A DNA stretch of 64,000 bases from NCEH01 sp040049195 (GTDB lineage Bacteria > Pseudomonadota > Alphaproteobacteria > Rhizobiales > Xanthobacteraceae), in NCBI RefSeq assembly GCF_040049195.1, contig NZ_JBDZDL010000001.1. One strand, 5' to 3'. The stretch's first letter is position 1; each line of letters opens with the position of its first letter. Both the position numbers and the translations under genes were made by a program. Under the pieces are notes generated by a model. It searched no databases. It saw nothing but the letters and a program-made list of their open reading frames with translations, and had not been told where the DNA came from. This document shows positions 52,027 to 63,613 of this stretch, in pieces.

Positions 52027-53361
52027 ATGATGTTTCGCCCCGGGCCCTTCCTCTGCGTGGTGGCGGTCGGCCTCGCTCTCGCCCAGGCCGGGCCGGCGCG
52101 TGGCCAGGCGGCCGCGCCGGGTGTGCCGGTGCCGCGCGCCGCCAAGCCCGTGCCGCGTCCGGCCGGCGCGCCCGCCGTCGATACCGAGGCGTTGCAGGAT
52201 GACGTGCGCCGGAACGCCGCCTTTCAGGCCCGGCTCCAGGCGGATCTGGCCAGCGCCACCGGCGATCGGGGCAAGCTGTCCCAGATGCTGGTGGACACCA
52301 CCACCCATATCCGCGAGGTCGAGCAGAAGCTGACCGACGTGGAAAGCCGCATGGCGGAGCTGGACCGCAGCCGTTCCGCGCTGGCCGCCTCGCTGATGAG
52401 CCGACGCGAGGTGCTCGCCGACGTGCTGTCCGCGCTGGTCCGCATGGGCCGCAATCCCCCGCCCGCCTTGCTGATGCGGCCCGACGATGCGCTCGATGCC
52501 GTCCGCTCCGCCATCCTTCTCGGGGCGCTGCTGCCGGAAATGCGGGTCGAGGCGGAGACGCTCGCGACCGATCTTGCCGAATTGAACCGGGTGCGGACCG
52601 AGCTGATCAGCGCGCGCGACACCCTCGCCACGTTGCGGTCTTCTCTGGGCGAAGATCGCGCGCGCATCGCCGCGCTCGTCACCGAGCGCCAGCGCCGCCA
52701 GGCGGAGAGTGGAACCACCCTGCCGGCGGACAAGGCCCAGGCCGATTCCCTCGCCAAGGCCAGCGGCGACGTGCACGATCTCGTGACCCGGCTGGAAACG
52801 GAAGTGGCGCCCGCCGCGCGTGCCGCCGATGCCGCCCGCACCGCGCCTCAGGATGCCCCAGCGGCAGCAGGGGGCGGAAAAGCCCAGGTCGCGGCCTTGA
52901 CCAACCCGGCGCGGCTCGCGCCCGCAATCGCCTTCACAGAGGCCAAAGGCTTGCTGCCATTACCGGTTGCCGGGGTGCGGCTGCGGGAATTCGGTGCGCC
53001 CGACGGGCTCGGCAGCACGGAAAAGGGCCTAACCATCGGCACTCGGGCGGGCGCGCAAGTCGCAGCCCCGAGCGACGGCTGGGTGGTATATGCTGGTCCG
53101 TTCCGCTCCTATGGCCAACTCTTGATCATAAATGCGGGCGGGGGCTACCATATTCTCATGGCGGGAATGGAACGCATCACCGTGGACCTCGGGCAGTTCG
53201 TATTGACCGGGGAGCCGGTGGCAGTGATGGGAAATGGTCCCCGGGCGGCAAATTCGGCCTCGGGACAGCCCCATTTGTATGTCGAGTTCCGCAAGGACGG
53301 AATATCAATCGATCCCGCCCCATGGTGGGCGGCAACGGACAGTCAGAAGGTGCGCGGATGA
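52027..53361 (+). CDS. EnvC-like murein hydrolase activator (degenerate LytM)
   Basis: A protein of about 444 residues with a signal peptide (FLCVVAVGLALAQAGPARGQ), a long coiled coil (about 50-260) and a C-terminal LytM/M23 fold. Zinc ligands are mostly lost: the last motif reads GQPHLYVEFRKDG rather than HLHFE, and the first histidine-aspartate pair is absent. Such EnvC proteins activate amidases during cell division rather than cutting themselves. ATG 52027 or 52030 is used. Its stop overlaps ctpA (ATGA). Confidence 0.85.
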   Translation: MMFRPGPFLCVVAVGLALAQAGPARGQAAAPGVPVPRAAKPVPRPAGAPAVDTEALQDDVRRNAAFQARLQADLASATGDRGKLSQMLVDTTTHIREVEQKLTDVESRMAELDRSRSALAASLMSRREVLADVLSALVRMGRNPPPALLMRPDDALDAVRSAILLGALLPEMRVEAETLATDLAELNRVRTELISARDTLATLRSSLGEDRARIAALVTERQRRQAESGTTLPADKAQADSLAKASGDVHDLVTRLETEVAPAARAADAARTAPQDAPAAAGGGKAQVAALTNPARLAPAIAFTEAKGLLPLPVAGVRLREFGAPDGLGSTEKGLTIGTRAGAQVAAPSDGWVVYAGPFRSYGQLLIINAGGGYHILMAGMERITVDLGQFVLTGEPVAVMGNGPRAANSASGQPHLYVEFRKDGISIDPAPWWAATDSQKVRG

Positions 53362-54707
53362 TGCGTCGTACGTCTCTATTTCTCTTTGGCGTTGCGGCCG
53401 GCGCCCTGGTGGCCGTCGCGGCGACCCAGCCTGGCATGCTTTCGAGCATGACCGCCCAGGCCGCAGCTTCTGATACCTACCGCCAGCTCAACCTGTTCGG
53501 TGACGTGTTCGAGCGGGTGCGTTCCGATTATGTCGAGAAGCCCGATGACAGCAAGCTCGTGGAAAGCGCCATCAACGGCATGCTCCAGGGCCTCGATCCG
53601 CACTCCTCCTACATGGACGCGAAGAGCTTCCGCGACATGCAGGTGCAGACCCGCGGCGAGTTCGGCGGCCTCGGCATCGAGGTCACCATGGACGACGGTC
53701 TCGTGAAGGTCATCGCGCCCATCGACGATACGCCGGCGGCCAAGGCGGGCGTGCAGGCGGGCGACATCATCACCAAGCTCGACGACGACCAGGTGCAGGG
53801 CCTGACCCTGAACCAGGCGGTGGAGAAGATGCGCGGCGCGGTCAACACGCCGATTCGCCTCACCATCATGCGCAAGGGCCAGGACAAGCCGATCGAGATC
53901 AAGGTGGTGCGCGACACCATCAAGATCCGCGCGGTGCGCTCGCGAATCGAGAATGGCGACATTGCCTATCTGCGCGTCACCTCGTTCAACGAGCAGACCT
54001 TCGACAATCTGAAGAAGGCCATCGAGGACACCACCGCCCAGATCGGCCCGGATAAGATCAAGGGCTATATCGTCGATCTGCGCAACAATCCCGGCGGCCT
54101 GCTGGACCAGGCGATCGCGGTCTCGGACGCGTTCCTGGAGAAGGGCGAGATCGTCTCCACCCGCGGCCGCAATGCCGACGAGACCCAGCGCTTCAACGCG
54201 CGCGGCGGCGATCTGACCAAGGGCAAGCCAGTCATCGTGCTGACCAACGGCGGCTCCGCCTCGGCCTCGGAAATCGTCGCCGGCGCGCTCCAGGATCACA
54301 AGCGCGCCACCATCCTCGGCTCGCGGACGTTCGGCAAGGGCTCGGTGCAGACCATCATCCCGCTCGGCGGCAACGGCGCGCTGCGGCTCACCACGGCCCG
54401 GTATTACACGCCGTCGGGCCGCTCGATCCAGGCCAAGGGCATCGAGCCGGATATCGTCCTGATCCAGGATCTGCCGGAAGACCAGAAGGCCAAGCTCGGC
54501 GCCGCCGGCGGCGATACCACGCGCGGCGAAGCCTCGCTGAAAGGCCATCTGAAGAACGGCGACGACGAGCAGACCGGCTCGCCGTCCTATGTGCCGGCCG
54601 ATCCGAAGGACGATACGCAGCTGAAGATGGCTGTGGATCTGCTGGAAGGCACCATCAAGAACGCCGCCTTCCCGCCGAACCCGAACAAGACCACCTCCGC
54701 CAACTGA
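53358..54707 (+). CDS. ctpA: Carboxy-terminal processing protease CtpA (S41)
   Basis: A 449-residue periplasmic protease. Signal peptide or anchor (FLFGVAAGALVAVAATQPG), PDZ domain (about 100-180), and the catalytic serine-lysine dyad S302 (NGGSASASEIVAGAL) and K327 (GKGSVQ). It trims C-termini of exported proteins and affects the cell wall. ATG 53358 overlaps the envC stop by four bases. A strong terminator follows. Confidence 0.94.
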   Translation: MMRRTSLFLFGVAAGALVAVAATQPGMLSSMTAQAAASDTYRQLNLFGDVFERVRSDYVEKPDDSKLVESAINGMLQGLDPHSSYMDAKSFRDMQVQTRGEFGGLGIEVTMDDGLVKVIAPIDDTPAAKAGVQAGDIITKLDDDQVQGLTLNQAVEKMRGAVNTPIRLTIMRKGQDKPIEIKVVRDTIKIRAVRSRIENGDIAYLRVTSFNEQTFDNLKKAIEDTTAQIGPDKIKGYIVDLRNNPGGLLDQAIAVSDAFLEKGEIVSTRGRNADETQRFNARGGDLTKGKPVIVLTNGGSASASEIVAGALQDHKRATILGSRTFGKGSVQTIIPLGGNGALRLTTARYYTPSGRSIQAKGIEPDIVLIQDLPEDQKAKLGAAGGDTTRGEASLKGHLKNGDDEQTGSPSYVPADPKDDTQLKMAVDLLEGTIKNAAFPPNPNKTTSAN

Positions 54708-55121
54708 GGCGAATCCGGGCGGCCGCCGCGCAGGCGCCGCCCACGCGTAAAAGACCCGCCGGTTCTGCCGGCGGGTCTTTTTTTGCCGGAAAAAGAGTGT
54801 TTCCCTTTTGCGCCGCACCCACGGCGCGATGGCTTGCCGGCAGCGCGTTTTGCGGGCAAAGCTGCAGTACAAAAGGAAAATTTCTGCCCTAAGGGCAGGG
54901 AATTGTCGGTTTCGCGAGGCTGCGGTGCGTCAATGCGGCACTGTGCCCTTCACTCGGTCGTGTTGCCGCTTCGCAAAGCCTGTGTTAGGCAACCCCGACT
55001 TCTGGAGACCGGCCCTGCCGGCCTTTCAGGGGACAACATCGATATTCCCAACAGATCAAGGGTTTGGGTCTCCAATCGCGCGGATCGCGCGGCGGAGGTT
55101 GCGGACCCGAGAGAGGCGCGG
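54708..55121 (+). other. Intergenic region between ctpA and atpH
   Basis: 414 bases without a gene. It starts with the ctpA terminator and should hold the atp operon promoter and leader (54786-55121). I see no close match to a sigma-70 promoter; TTGCCG at 54964 with TAGGCA 17 bases later is weak. Some in-frame codons extend upstream of atpH, but the family start is at 55122. Confidence 0.5.
54751..54785 (+). terminator. Rho-independent terminator after ctpA
   Basis: AAGACCCGCCGG-TTCTG-CCGGCGGGTCTT is followed by TTTTTT, 44 bases after the ctpA stop. A classical strong terminator separating the obgE-ctpA series from the atp operon. Confidence 0.95.
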
Positions 55122-55675
55122 GTGGCGGAGACGATCGTGTCAGGCATGGCGGGGCGCTATGCGACCGCACTGTTCGAATTGGCGAACGAGGCGGGAACCC
55201 TCGACGCCGTGCAGGCAGACCTCGGCACGTTGTCGGGCCTGATCGCGGAGAATGCCGACCTCGGCCGTCTCGTGCGCAGCCCGGTCTTCGGCGCAGAGGA
55301 GCAGTCCCGCGCCATCGCCGCCGTGATGGCAAGCATCGGCATCACCGGCATCACCGCGAATTTCGTGAAGCTGGTTGCGAGCAATCGCCGCCTGTTCGCG
55401 CTGCCGACCATGATTTCCGCTTTCAACGCTCTGGTCGCCGCCCATCGCGGCGAGGTGACGGCGCAGGTGACTGCTGCCGAGCCGCTGAGCGACACCCACA
55501 TCGCCGCGCTCAAGGAAGCGCTGGCTCAAAAGACCGGCAAGGACGTGAGCCTCGACGTAACCGTCGATCCGTCCATCATCGGTGGTCTGATCGTGAAGCT
55601 CGGCTCGCGCATGGTCGATGCTTCTTTGAAGACCAAACTCAATTCTATCCGGCATGCGATGAAAGAGGTCCGCTG

Positions 55676-55676
<1 letters not shown>
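55122..55676 (+). CDS. atpH: ATP synthase F1 subunit delta
   Basis: A 184-residue delta subunit that links F1 to the peripheral stalk. GTG 55122 begins VAETIVSGMAGRYATALFELA, the usual alphaproteobacterial start, with GAGAGG upstream. The C-terminus has DPSIIGGLIVKLGSRMVDASLKTKL. The stop shares one base with atpA (TGATG). Fo genes (atpB/E/F) are not in the window, as usual for this class. Confidence 0.95.
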
Positions 55677-57205
<1,529 letters not shown>

Positions 57206-57235
57206 GCCTTTCCTCGAGATTGATGGACGGGCGCA

Positions 57236-58105
57236 ATGGCGAGCCTGAAAGAACTTAGAAACCGGATCGCCTCGGTCAAGGCGACGCAGAAGATCACCAA
57301 GGCGATGCAGATGGTCGCCGCGGCGAAGCTGCGTCGCGCCCAGACCATGGCGGAGGCCGCGCGTCCGTTCGCCGAGCGGATGGATGCGGTCCTCGGCAAT
57401 CTGGCCTCCGGCGTCACGGTCAGCGCCGATACGCCCCTCCTTCTCGCGGGCACGGGCAAGGACGAGAAGCACCTGCTCCTCGTCTGCACCTCCGAGCGCG
57501 GCCTGTGCGGCGCCTTCAACACCCAGATCGTGCGTTTCGCACGCGAGCGGGCCTATGCCCTGATGGCCCAGGGGAAGGACGTGAAGTTCTTCTGCGTCGG
57601 CCGCAAGGGCTACGACCAGCTGCGCCGCACCTTCCCGAACCAGATCGTCGAGCTGGTCGACCTGCGGGCGGTGCGCACGCTGGGCTTCGTGAATGCGCAG
57701 GATATCGCGGAAAAGATTATCGCCCGCTTCAACAAGGGCGAGTTCGATGTCTGCACTCTGTTCTTCTCGCACTTCAAGTCGGTGATCTCGCAGATCCCGA
57801 CCGCGCAGCAGATCATCCCCGCCACCTTCGAGGAGAAGGCCGGCGAGGCAAGCACCTATGATTACGAGCCGGACGAGGGCGAAATCCTCGCCGACCTGCT
57901 GCCGCGCAATCTCGCGGTGCAGGTGTTCCGCGCCCTGCTGGAAAATCAGGCGTCTTTCTATGGGTCGCAGATGAGCGCCATGGACAACGCCACCCGCAAC
58001 GCGGGCGAGATGATCAAGAAGCAGACCCTCATCTACAACCGCACGCGCCAGGCCATGATCACGAAGGAACTCATCGAGATCATCTCCGGCGCAGAAGCGC
58101 TCTGA
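57236..58105 (+). CDS. atpG: ATP synthase F1 subunit gamma
   Basis: A 289-residue gamma subunit, the central rotor shaft. N-terminal helix SLKELRNRIASVKATQKITKAMQMVAAAKLRRAQ (cited in part) and C-terminal helix NATRNAGEMIKKQTLIYNRTRQAMITKELIEI form the coiled coil. SERGLCGAFN is the family motif. Complete. Confidence 0.98.
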   Translation: MASLKELRNRIASVKATQKITKAMQMVAAAKLRRAQTMAEAARPFAERMDAVLGNLASGVTVSADTPLLLAGTGKDEKHLLLVCTSERGLCGAFNTQIVRFARERAYALMAQGKDVKFFCVGRKGYDQLRRTFPNQIVELVDLRAVRTLGFVNAQDIAEKIIARFNKGEFDVCTLFFSHFKSVISQIPTAQQIIPATFEEKAGEASTYDYEPDEGEILADLLPRNLAVQVFRALLENQASFYGSQMSAMDNATRNAGEMIKKQTLIYNRTRQAMITKELIEIISGAEAL

Positions 58106-58139
58106 CGGCAGCGCGGTCGAGACACAAGGACGACGAACT

Positions 58140-59576
<1,437 letters not shown>

Positions 59577-59695
59577 GTTCAAGCGCCTGAGCCTTCGGGC
59601 CTGAAGGTTGATAGAGGCCGGCCCCATGTCCCGCGCAGGCGGATGCGGGGTCGGCATCGAACGCATCAAAGGCCCGCGCGGTCGGAGACACACAG

Positions 59696-60115
59696 ATGGC
59701 CACCTTCCCCTTTGAGCTCGTCTCGCCCGAGAAGCTCCTGTTTTCCGGTCAGGTGCAGGAAGTGGGCGTGCCCGGAAGCGAAGGCGATTTCGGCGTCATG
59801 GCCGGCCACGCGCCGTTCATCGCCACATTGCGCCCGGGCATCCTGACCATTCACGCCGATGGCGGCGCCAAGCGCCTGTTCGTGCGCGGCGGCTTCGCCG
59901 AGGTGAACCCCACCGGCCTCACCGTGCTCGCCGAGCGCGCGGTTCCGGTGGAAGAGATCAAGCCCGAGCTGCTGCGCCAGCTGATCAAGGATGCGCAGGA
60001 AGACATCGCGGACGCGCGCACCGACGAAGCGCGTCAGCGCGCCGAGGCGCAGGTCGCCGACCTCAAGCAGGTGCTGGACATCCTGGTGCCGGGCGAAGCG
60101 CCGCTGCCCCATTGA
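59696..60115 (+). CDS. atpC: ATP synthase F1 subunit epsilon
   Basis: A 139-residue epsilon subunit. Beta-sandwich domain (FELVSPEKLLFSGQVQEVGVPGSEGDFGVMAGHAP) and a C-terminal helical hairpin (LLRQLIKDAQEDIADARTDEARQRAE). The last gene of the operon, with a terminator 30 bases later. Confidence 0.96.
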   Translation: MATFPFELVSPEKLLFSGQVQEVGVPGSEGDFGVMAGHAPFIATLRPGILTIHADGGAKRLFVRGGFAEVNPTGLTVLAERAVPVEEIKPELLRQLIKDAQEDIADARTDEARQRAEAQVADLKQVLDILVPGEAPLPH

Positions 60116-60148
60116 GGCATCTCAGCCCTTCGGGCGGTCACAAAAATC

Positions 60149-60176
60149 AAGGCCCGGCATTGCCGGGCCTTTTTTC
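60149..60176 (+). terminator. Rho-independent terminator after atpC
   Basis: AAGGCCCGGCA-TTGCCGGGCCTT followed by TTTT. A perfect stem with U-tract, 33 bases after the atpC stop. Confidence 0.95.
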
Positions 60177-60272
60177 TTGGATGGTTCATCCGCCCCTGAG
60201 CCGCCGCACCGAAGACCGCCGCGCCGCAGGCCGTGGCAACACCGCGAGCAGGGTCATCCGCCGCTGCGTCGG

Positions 60273-60779
60273 TCAAGGCATGGCGAAACGGCGGAAATCG
60301 TGGATGACCCGTTCGTAGACGGCGCGCTTGAACGGCACCACCAGCTCTGCCGTGCGCTCCAGGTTCTCCCAGCGCCAATGGGCGAACTCGGGCCTGTGCT
60401 GGCCCCCGCCCGGCTTGAGGATGTCGATTTCCCCGTCCGCTCCGGTGAAGCGCAGGGCGAACCAACGCTGCGTTTGCCCGCGATACTTGCCCTTCCAGGC
60501 CTGCCCCGCGATGCGGCCGGGAAGGTCATAGTTCAGCCAGTCCTCGATCTCCCCGAGCCGGACCACGGAGCGGATCGAGGTTTCCTCGTACAATTCACGC
60601 AGCGCCGCGGCGAAAGGCTCCTCGCCCGCGTCGATGCCGCCTTGGGGCATTTGCCAGGAATGAACCATGTCGACATGCTCCGGGCCGCCCGGACGCTGGC
60701 CCATGAACACTTGGCCAGTCTGGTTGAACACGGCAAGGCCGACGCATCGACGATAGGGCAGATCTTCCTGACGCTTCAT
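60273..60779 (-). CDS. rppH: RNA pyrophosphohydrolase RppH
   Basis: A 168-residue Nudix hydrolase that removes pyrophosphate from mRNA 5' ends. The Nudix box runs from G47 to I69 with REL and EE in place (RELYEETSI). Starts YRRCVGLAVFN and holds SWQMPQGGIDAG. ATG 60779 has GAGG upstream. In related genomes it commonly follows ctpA; here the atp operon lies between and it is convergent with atpC. Confidence 0.94.
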   Translation of the reverse strand: MKRQEDLPYRRCVGLAVFNQTGQVFMGQRPGGPEHVDMVHSWQMPQGGIDAGEEPFAAALRELYEETSIRSVVRLGEIEDWLNYDLPGRIAGQAWKGKYRGQTQRWFALRFTGADGEIDILKPGGGQHRPEFAHWRWENLERTAELVVPFKRAVYERVIHDFRRFAMP

Positions 60780-60929
60780 GGGGCACCTCGTGTGGTTTCC
60801 GGCGGCGCGTTCGCGGCCCTGCTTAGCAAATCCGCGCCCCATTTGCGCGGGACGTGAGCCGGGCGCGCGGGAAAAAGCCGCGTCCGATCCCACGCCCGCA
60901 TCCCGCGCCGCAGGCCCGAGCGCGCGGCG

Positions 60930-61559
60930 TCAGTGCGCGCGCATCCCCAGCGGCAGGGCGGTCGCCGCCCATGCGCGCAGCGACACCCAGGTGCGGCGGT
61001 CGAGCAGGAAACGGTCCACCGGCACGGAAGCGGCCAGCGCCTTCACCCGGCACAGCCCGGCACCGCACCATTGGAACGCGCACTTTTCAAGCACCCGCCG
61101 CGAGGCCGGATTGACCACCCGGGCGGCGCCTGCGATCTGCGCGACGGCGGTTTCGGAAAAGGCGTAGTCGATCACCGCCCGGGCCGCCTCGGTGGCGATG
61201 CCGCGGCCCCAGAACGGCTCGCCGATCCAATAGCCAAGCTCGGGCGCCGGTTCGCCGGGCCGGCGCGCGAATCCGCACATGCCGACCAGGGTGAGTTCCC
61301 CTTCCTGCTTCAAAAGCACGGCGAAGGTGGCGGCTTCCTCGCCCTGGGGCGCGTTGGCAACGAAGCTTGCCGCATCTGCGGTGCGATAGGGATGGGGCAG
61401 GTTGGCGGTCATTTCCGCAATGCGCCGGCTGTTGGCCAGCGCCGCAATGGCATCCACGTCCTCGATCTTGGGCGCGCGCAGCACCAGCCGCGCGGTCTCG
61501 AGGACGGGAATACAGCTCTCCTGCAGCGCAACTCCGGGTGGCGTCTCGATGATGGTCAT
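60930..61559 (-). CDS. GNAT-family N-acetyltransferase (RimJ/RimL-like)
   Basis: A 209-residue GNAT acetyltransferase: LETARLVLRAPKIEDVDAIAAL, LGYWIGEPFWGRGIATEAARAVIDYAF (acetyl-CoA loop GRGIATEA) and NPASRRVLEKCAF. GGAG lies 7 bases before the ATG. It lies downstream of rpmA past a terminator. GNATs of this type are common next to rpmA in Rhizobiales. Substrate unknown. Confidence 0.88.
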   Translation of the reverse strand: MTIIETPPGVALQESCIPVLETARLVLRAPKIEDVDAIAALANSRRIAEMTANLPHPYRTADAASFVANAPQGEEAATFAVLLKQEGELTLVGMCGFARRPGEPAPELGYWIGEPFWGRGIATEAARAVIDYAFSETAVAQIAGAARVVNPASRRVLEKCAFQWCGAGLCRVKALAASVPVDRFLLDRRTWVSLRAWAATALPLGMRAH

Positions 61560-61580
61560 GGCGGGCTCCAGGCCAAGGCA

Positions 61581-61614
61581 AAAGAAAACCGGGGAGACGT
61601 TCCCGTCTCCCCGG
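61581..61614 (-). terminator. Rho-independent terminator after rpmA
   Basis: CCGGGGAGACG-GGAA-CGTCTCCCCGG on the minus strand is followed by TTTTCTTT. It lies about 85 bases past the rpmA stop and precedes the GNAT gene, so the ribosomal transcript probably ends here. Confidence 0.9.
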
Positions 61615-61697
61615 CTTATCGGAGCCCCAGCTTCCTGGTTCAGGCTCCCTCCGGTTCGACGAGACCGGCGGGATCCTGCATTTTCAGGTCTCGCCGG

Positions 61698-61973
61698 TTA
61701 TTCAGCCGCCTCAAGGGCGGGGGTAGCTACAACAGAGACGAACGTGCGGTCGTTAGCTTTGGTGCGGAATTCAACTCGGCCTTCAATGAGGGCGAACAAG
61801 GTATGGTCCTTGCCCATGCCCACGTTGGTGCCGGGATGCCATTTGGTGCCGCGTTGACGCACGATAATGTTGCCGGGAACGACTTCCTGGCCGCCGAAGC
61901 GCTTCACGCCAAGGCGACGGCCGTCGGAATCGCGACCGTTGCGGGACGAACCGCCTGCTTTTTTATGAGCCAT
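61698..61973 (-). CDS. rpmA: 50S ribosomal protein L27
   Basis: A 91-residue L27. Starts MAHKKAGGSSRNGRDSDGRR with the N-terminal tail that reaches the peptidyl-transferase centre, then GVKRFGGQEVVPGNIIVRQRG and HPGTNVGMGKDHTLFAL. Complete. 20 bases after rplU. Confidence 0.98.
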   Translation of the reverse strand: MAHKKAGGSSRNGRDSDGRRLGVKRFGGQEVVPGNIIVRQRGTKWHPGTNVGMGKDHTLFALIEGRVEFRTKANDRTFVSVVATPALEAAE

Positions 61974-61993
61974 TTGCGCTCTCCGTTCTCAGA

Positions 61994-62365
61994 TCAAGCT
62001 TCGGCCGCGGCCTGTTCGGCCGGCGCAGCTTGGGTTGCGGGGACGACGGCCTTGCCGTCGGTTCCGAGAATCTCGGTGATGCGCACGACGGTGAGGTCGG
62101 CGCGGAAGCCGCGCTTGCGGCGCGAGTTCTGCCGGCGGCGCTTCTTGAACGCGATCACCTTGTCGCCGCGGGTCTGTTCGACCACTTCCACGGTAACGGA
62201 GGCGCCGTCCACGAGCGGGGCGCCGATCACGGTGGTCTCGCCTGCCAGCATGAGCACGGGAAGCGACAGGGTCTGGCCGGCCTCGGCCTCGATCTTGTCG
62301 ACCGTGATGACGTCTTGGGGGGCGACGCGGTACTGCTTGCCGCCCGTCTTGATGACCGCGAACAT
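61994..62365 (-). CDS. rplU: 50S ribosomal protein L21
   Basis: A 123-residue L21. MFAVIKTGGKQYRV starts at ATG 62365; upstream codons in frame are not part of the protein. KVIAFKKRRRQNSRRKRGFR is the RNA-binding part. The Ala-rich tail is typical of alphaproteobacteria. It heads the rplU-rpmA transcript. Confidence 0.97.
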   Translation of the reverse strand: MFAVIKTGGKQYRVAPQDVITVDKIEAEAGQTLSLPVLMLAGETTVIGAPLVDGASVTVEVVEQTRGDKVIAFKKRRRQNSRRKRGFRADLTVVRITEILGTDGKAVVPATQAAPAEQAAAEA

Positions 62366-62388
62366 CTTTGTCTCGCTTTCGTGTTCCA

Positions 62389-62406
62389 CCCGCCTCGAAG
62401 GGCGGG
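62389..62406 (-). promoter_or_regulatory. Hairpin in the rplU leader
   Basis: CCCGCC-CTTCGA-GGCGGG is a perfect 6-base-pair stem, 23 bases before the rplU ATG. It could take part in autogenous control of the L21 operon or be chance in this GC-rich leader. Confidence 0.3.
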
Positions 62407-62636
62407 CTTCTTTCGGTCGATTGGGAATATGGGCGCAAAGGCCCACGCGAAGCGGCTCGTGTACCCTTTGCCGGGTCGGTTTGTCAATGCGCGGGCTTGC
62501 GCAAAAACACGGAGCGGTGCCGGTTTGCGTCCGGCGGCGTGGTGTCTTAACCCTGCGTTTGAAACATCTCCAGGCGGGATTCCATCACAGGTCCGCCGCC
62601 TCCGCCACGCCAGGTTCGATTCGCAAGGGTCCCATC

Positions 62637-63032
62637 ATGCACGACAAGCAGGCCGAAATTCCGGACGGGGTGCCCGCCATCCGCACCATCGCCATGCCGG
62701 CGGACACCAATCCGAGCGGCGACATCTTCGGGGGCTGGCTGATGTCGCAGATGGATCTGGCCGCGGGCAACATCGCCGCCCGCCGCGCCCGCGGTCGCTG
62801 CGCCACCGTGGCGGTGGAGGCGATCACCTTCCTCGGCCCGGTGTTCGTGGGCGACGAGGTGAGCCTGTTCGCCAACATCCTGTCGGTGGGCCGCACGTCC
62901 ATGCGGATCGAGGTGGAAGCCTGGCGCCGGGCGCGCGAGGGCGAGGATACGCGCAAGGTGACGGAGGCCGTCTTCACCTTCGTCGCCATCGACGCCAACG
63001 GCAAGCCGCGCCCGGTCGGTGATCCCACCTAA
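62637..63032 (+). CDS. Acyl-CoA thioesterase (YciA-like, hot-dog fold)
   Basis: A 131-residue cytoplasmic hot-dog thioesterase. AMPADTNPSGDIFGGWLMSQMDLAAGN is the family's active-site region with aspartate (PSGDIFGGW), and VEAITFLGPVFVGDEVSLFA follows. It hydrolyses acyl-CoA to acid and CoA. ATG 62637 has AAGGG 8 bases upstream. Divergent from rplU. Confidence 0.9.
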   Translation: MHDKQAEIPDGVPAIRTIAMPADTNPSGDIFGGWLMSQMDLAAGNIAARRARGRCATVAVEAITFLGPVFVGDEVSLFANILSVGRTSMRIEVEAWRRAREGEDTRKVTEAVFTFVAIDANGKPRPVGDPT

Positions 63033-63148
63033 GCGGTGCTCGACGCCGGGGGCGTGGAAAGGGTGTGCAGGGCGTCTTGTGCTTGTTTCCCGGCTCGGTT
63101 AGAAGCGCAGGACCACATAAACGGGCGCGGCGCGCCCGTGCCCCGGCT

Positions 63149-63238
63149 GGAGAGGTGGCAGAGTGGTCGAATGCACCGCACTCGAAATGCGGCATACGGG
63201 CAACCGTATCGGGGGTTCAAATCCCTCCCTCTCCGCCA
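63149..63238 (+). tRNA. tRNA-Ser (anticodon CGA)
   Basis: A 90-base tRNA with a long variable arm. Acceptor GGAGAGG pairs with CCTCTCC, then G and an encoded CCA. The anticodon stem CCGCA/TGCGG encloses CTCGAAA (anticodon CGA, read UCG). T-loop GTTCAAATC is present. Class II arm ATACGGGCAACCGTAT confirms serine. Confidence 0.97.
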
Positions 63239-63613
63239 ATCTTTTCGATAAGTCATTGAAAATAAAGAATTATCTCTCTCGAGCGATGCCTCTCCCCACA
63301 TTGCATCCCACATTCTGATCGTGCTGCTCTCGCGTGCGCGCGAGGCGACGATCTCGAGTCGATGAACACGTTCTGCGCCTCCGCGTTGAACGGCGATCTC
63401 GATTGTATCGGGCGTCATGCCTCCCCAAAGCCGCTCTCGCGGGCAGATCAGGTACATCGCCGCCTTGACCGCTGGGGGTCAAATACTCAAGCGCAATTTT
63501 CGATTCAAATTGAAGCCAAAGCCACCCCTCAGCACGAGTTGCTTGACAAGACAACGGTATTATGATACAATACAGAGGCGGAGACTGCCGCCAGCCTCAC
63601 GAAAGATCACATC
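63239..63613 (+). other. Lower-GC spacer after tRNA-Ser
   Basis: 375 bases, AT-richer than the genome, between the tRNA and the next gene. Short frames exist on both strands (for example minus strand about 63270-63420), but none has a good start or a recognisable product. It ends with a consensus promoter. Confidence 0.5.
63543..63571 (+). promoter_or_regulatory. Consensus sigma-70 promoter
   Basis: TTGACA (63543-63548), 17 bases, then TACAAT (63566-63571). This is close to the full sigma-70 consensus and rare in this genome style. Transcription would start near 63578, 36 bases before the ATG of the last gene. Confidence 0.8.

Noticed and set aside
63029..63457. Minus-strand frame running across tRNA-Ser
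   Set aside because: It would be antisense to a tRNA for part of its length and has no recognisable product.
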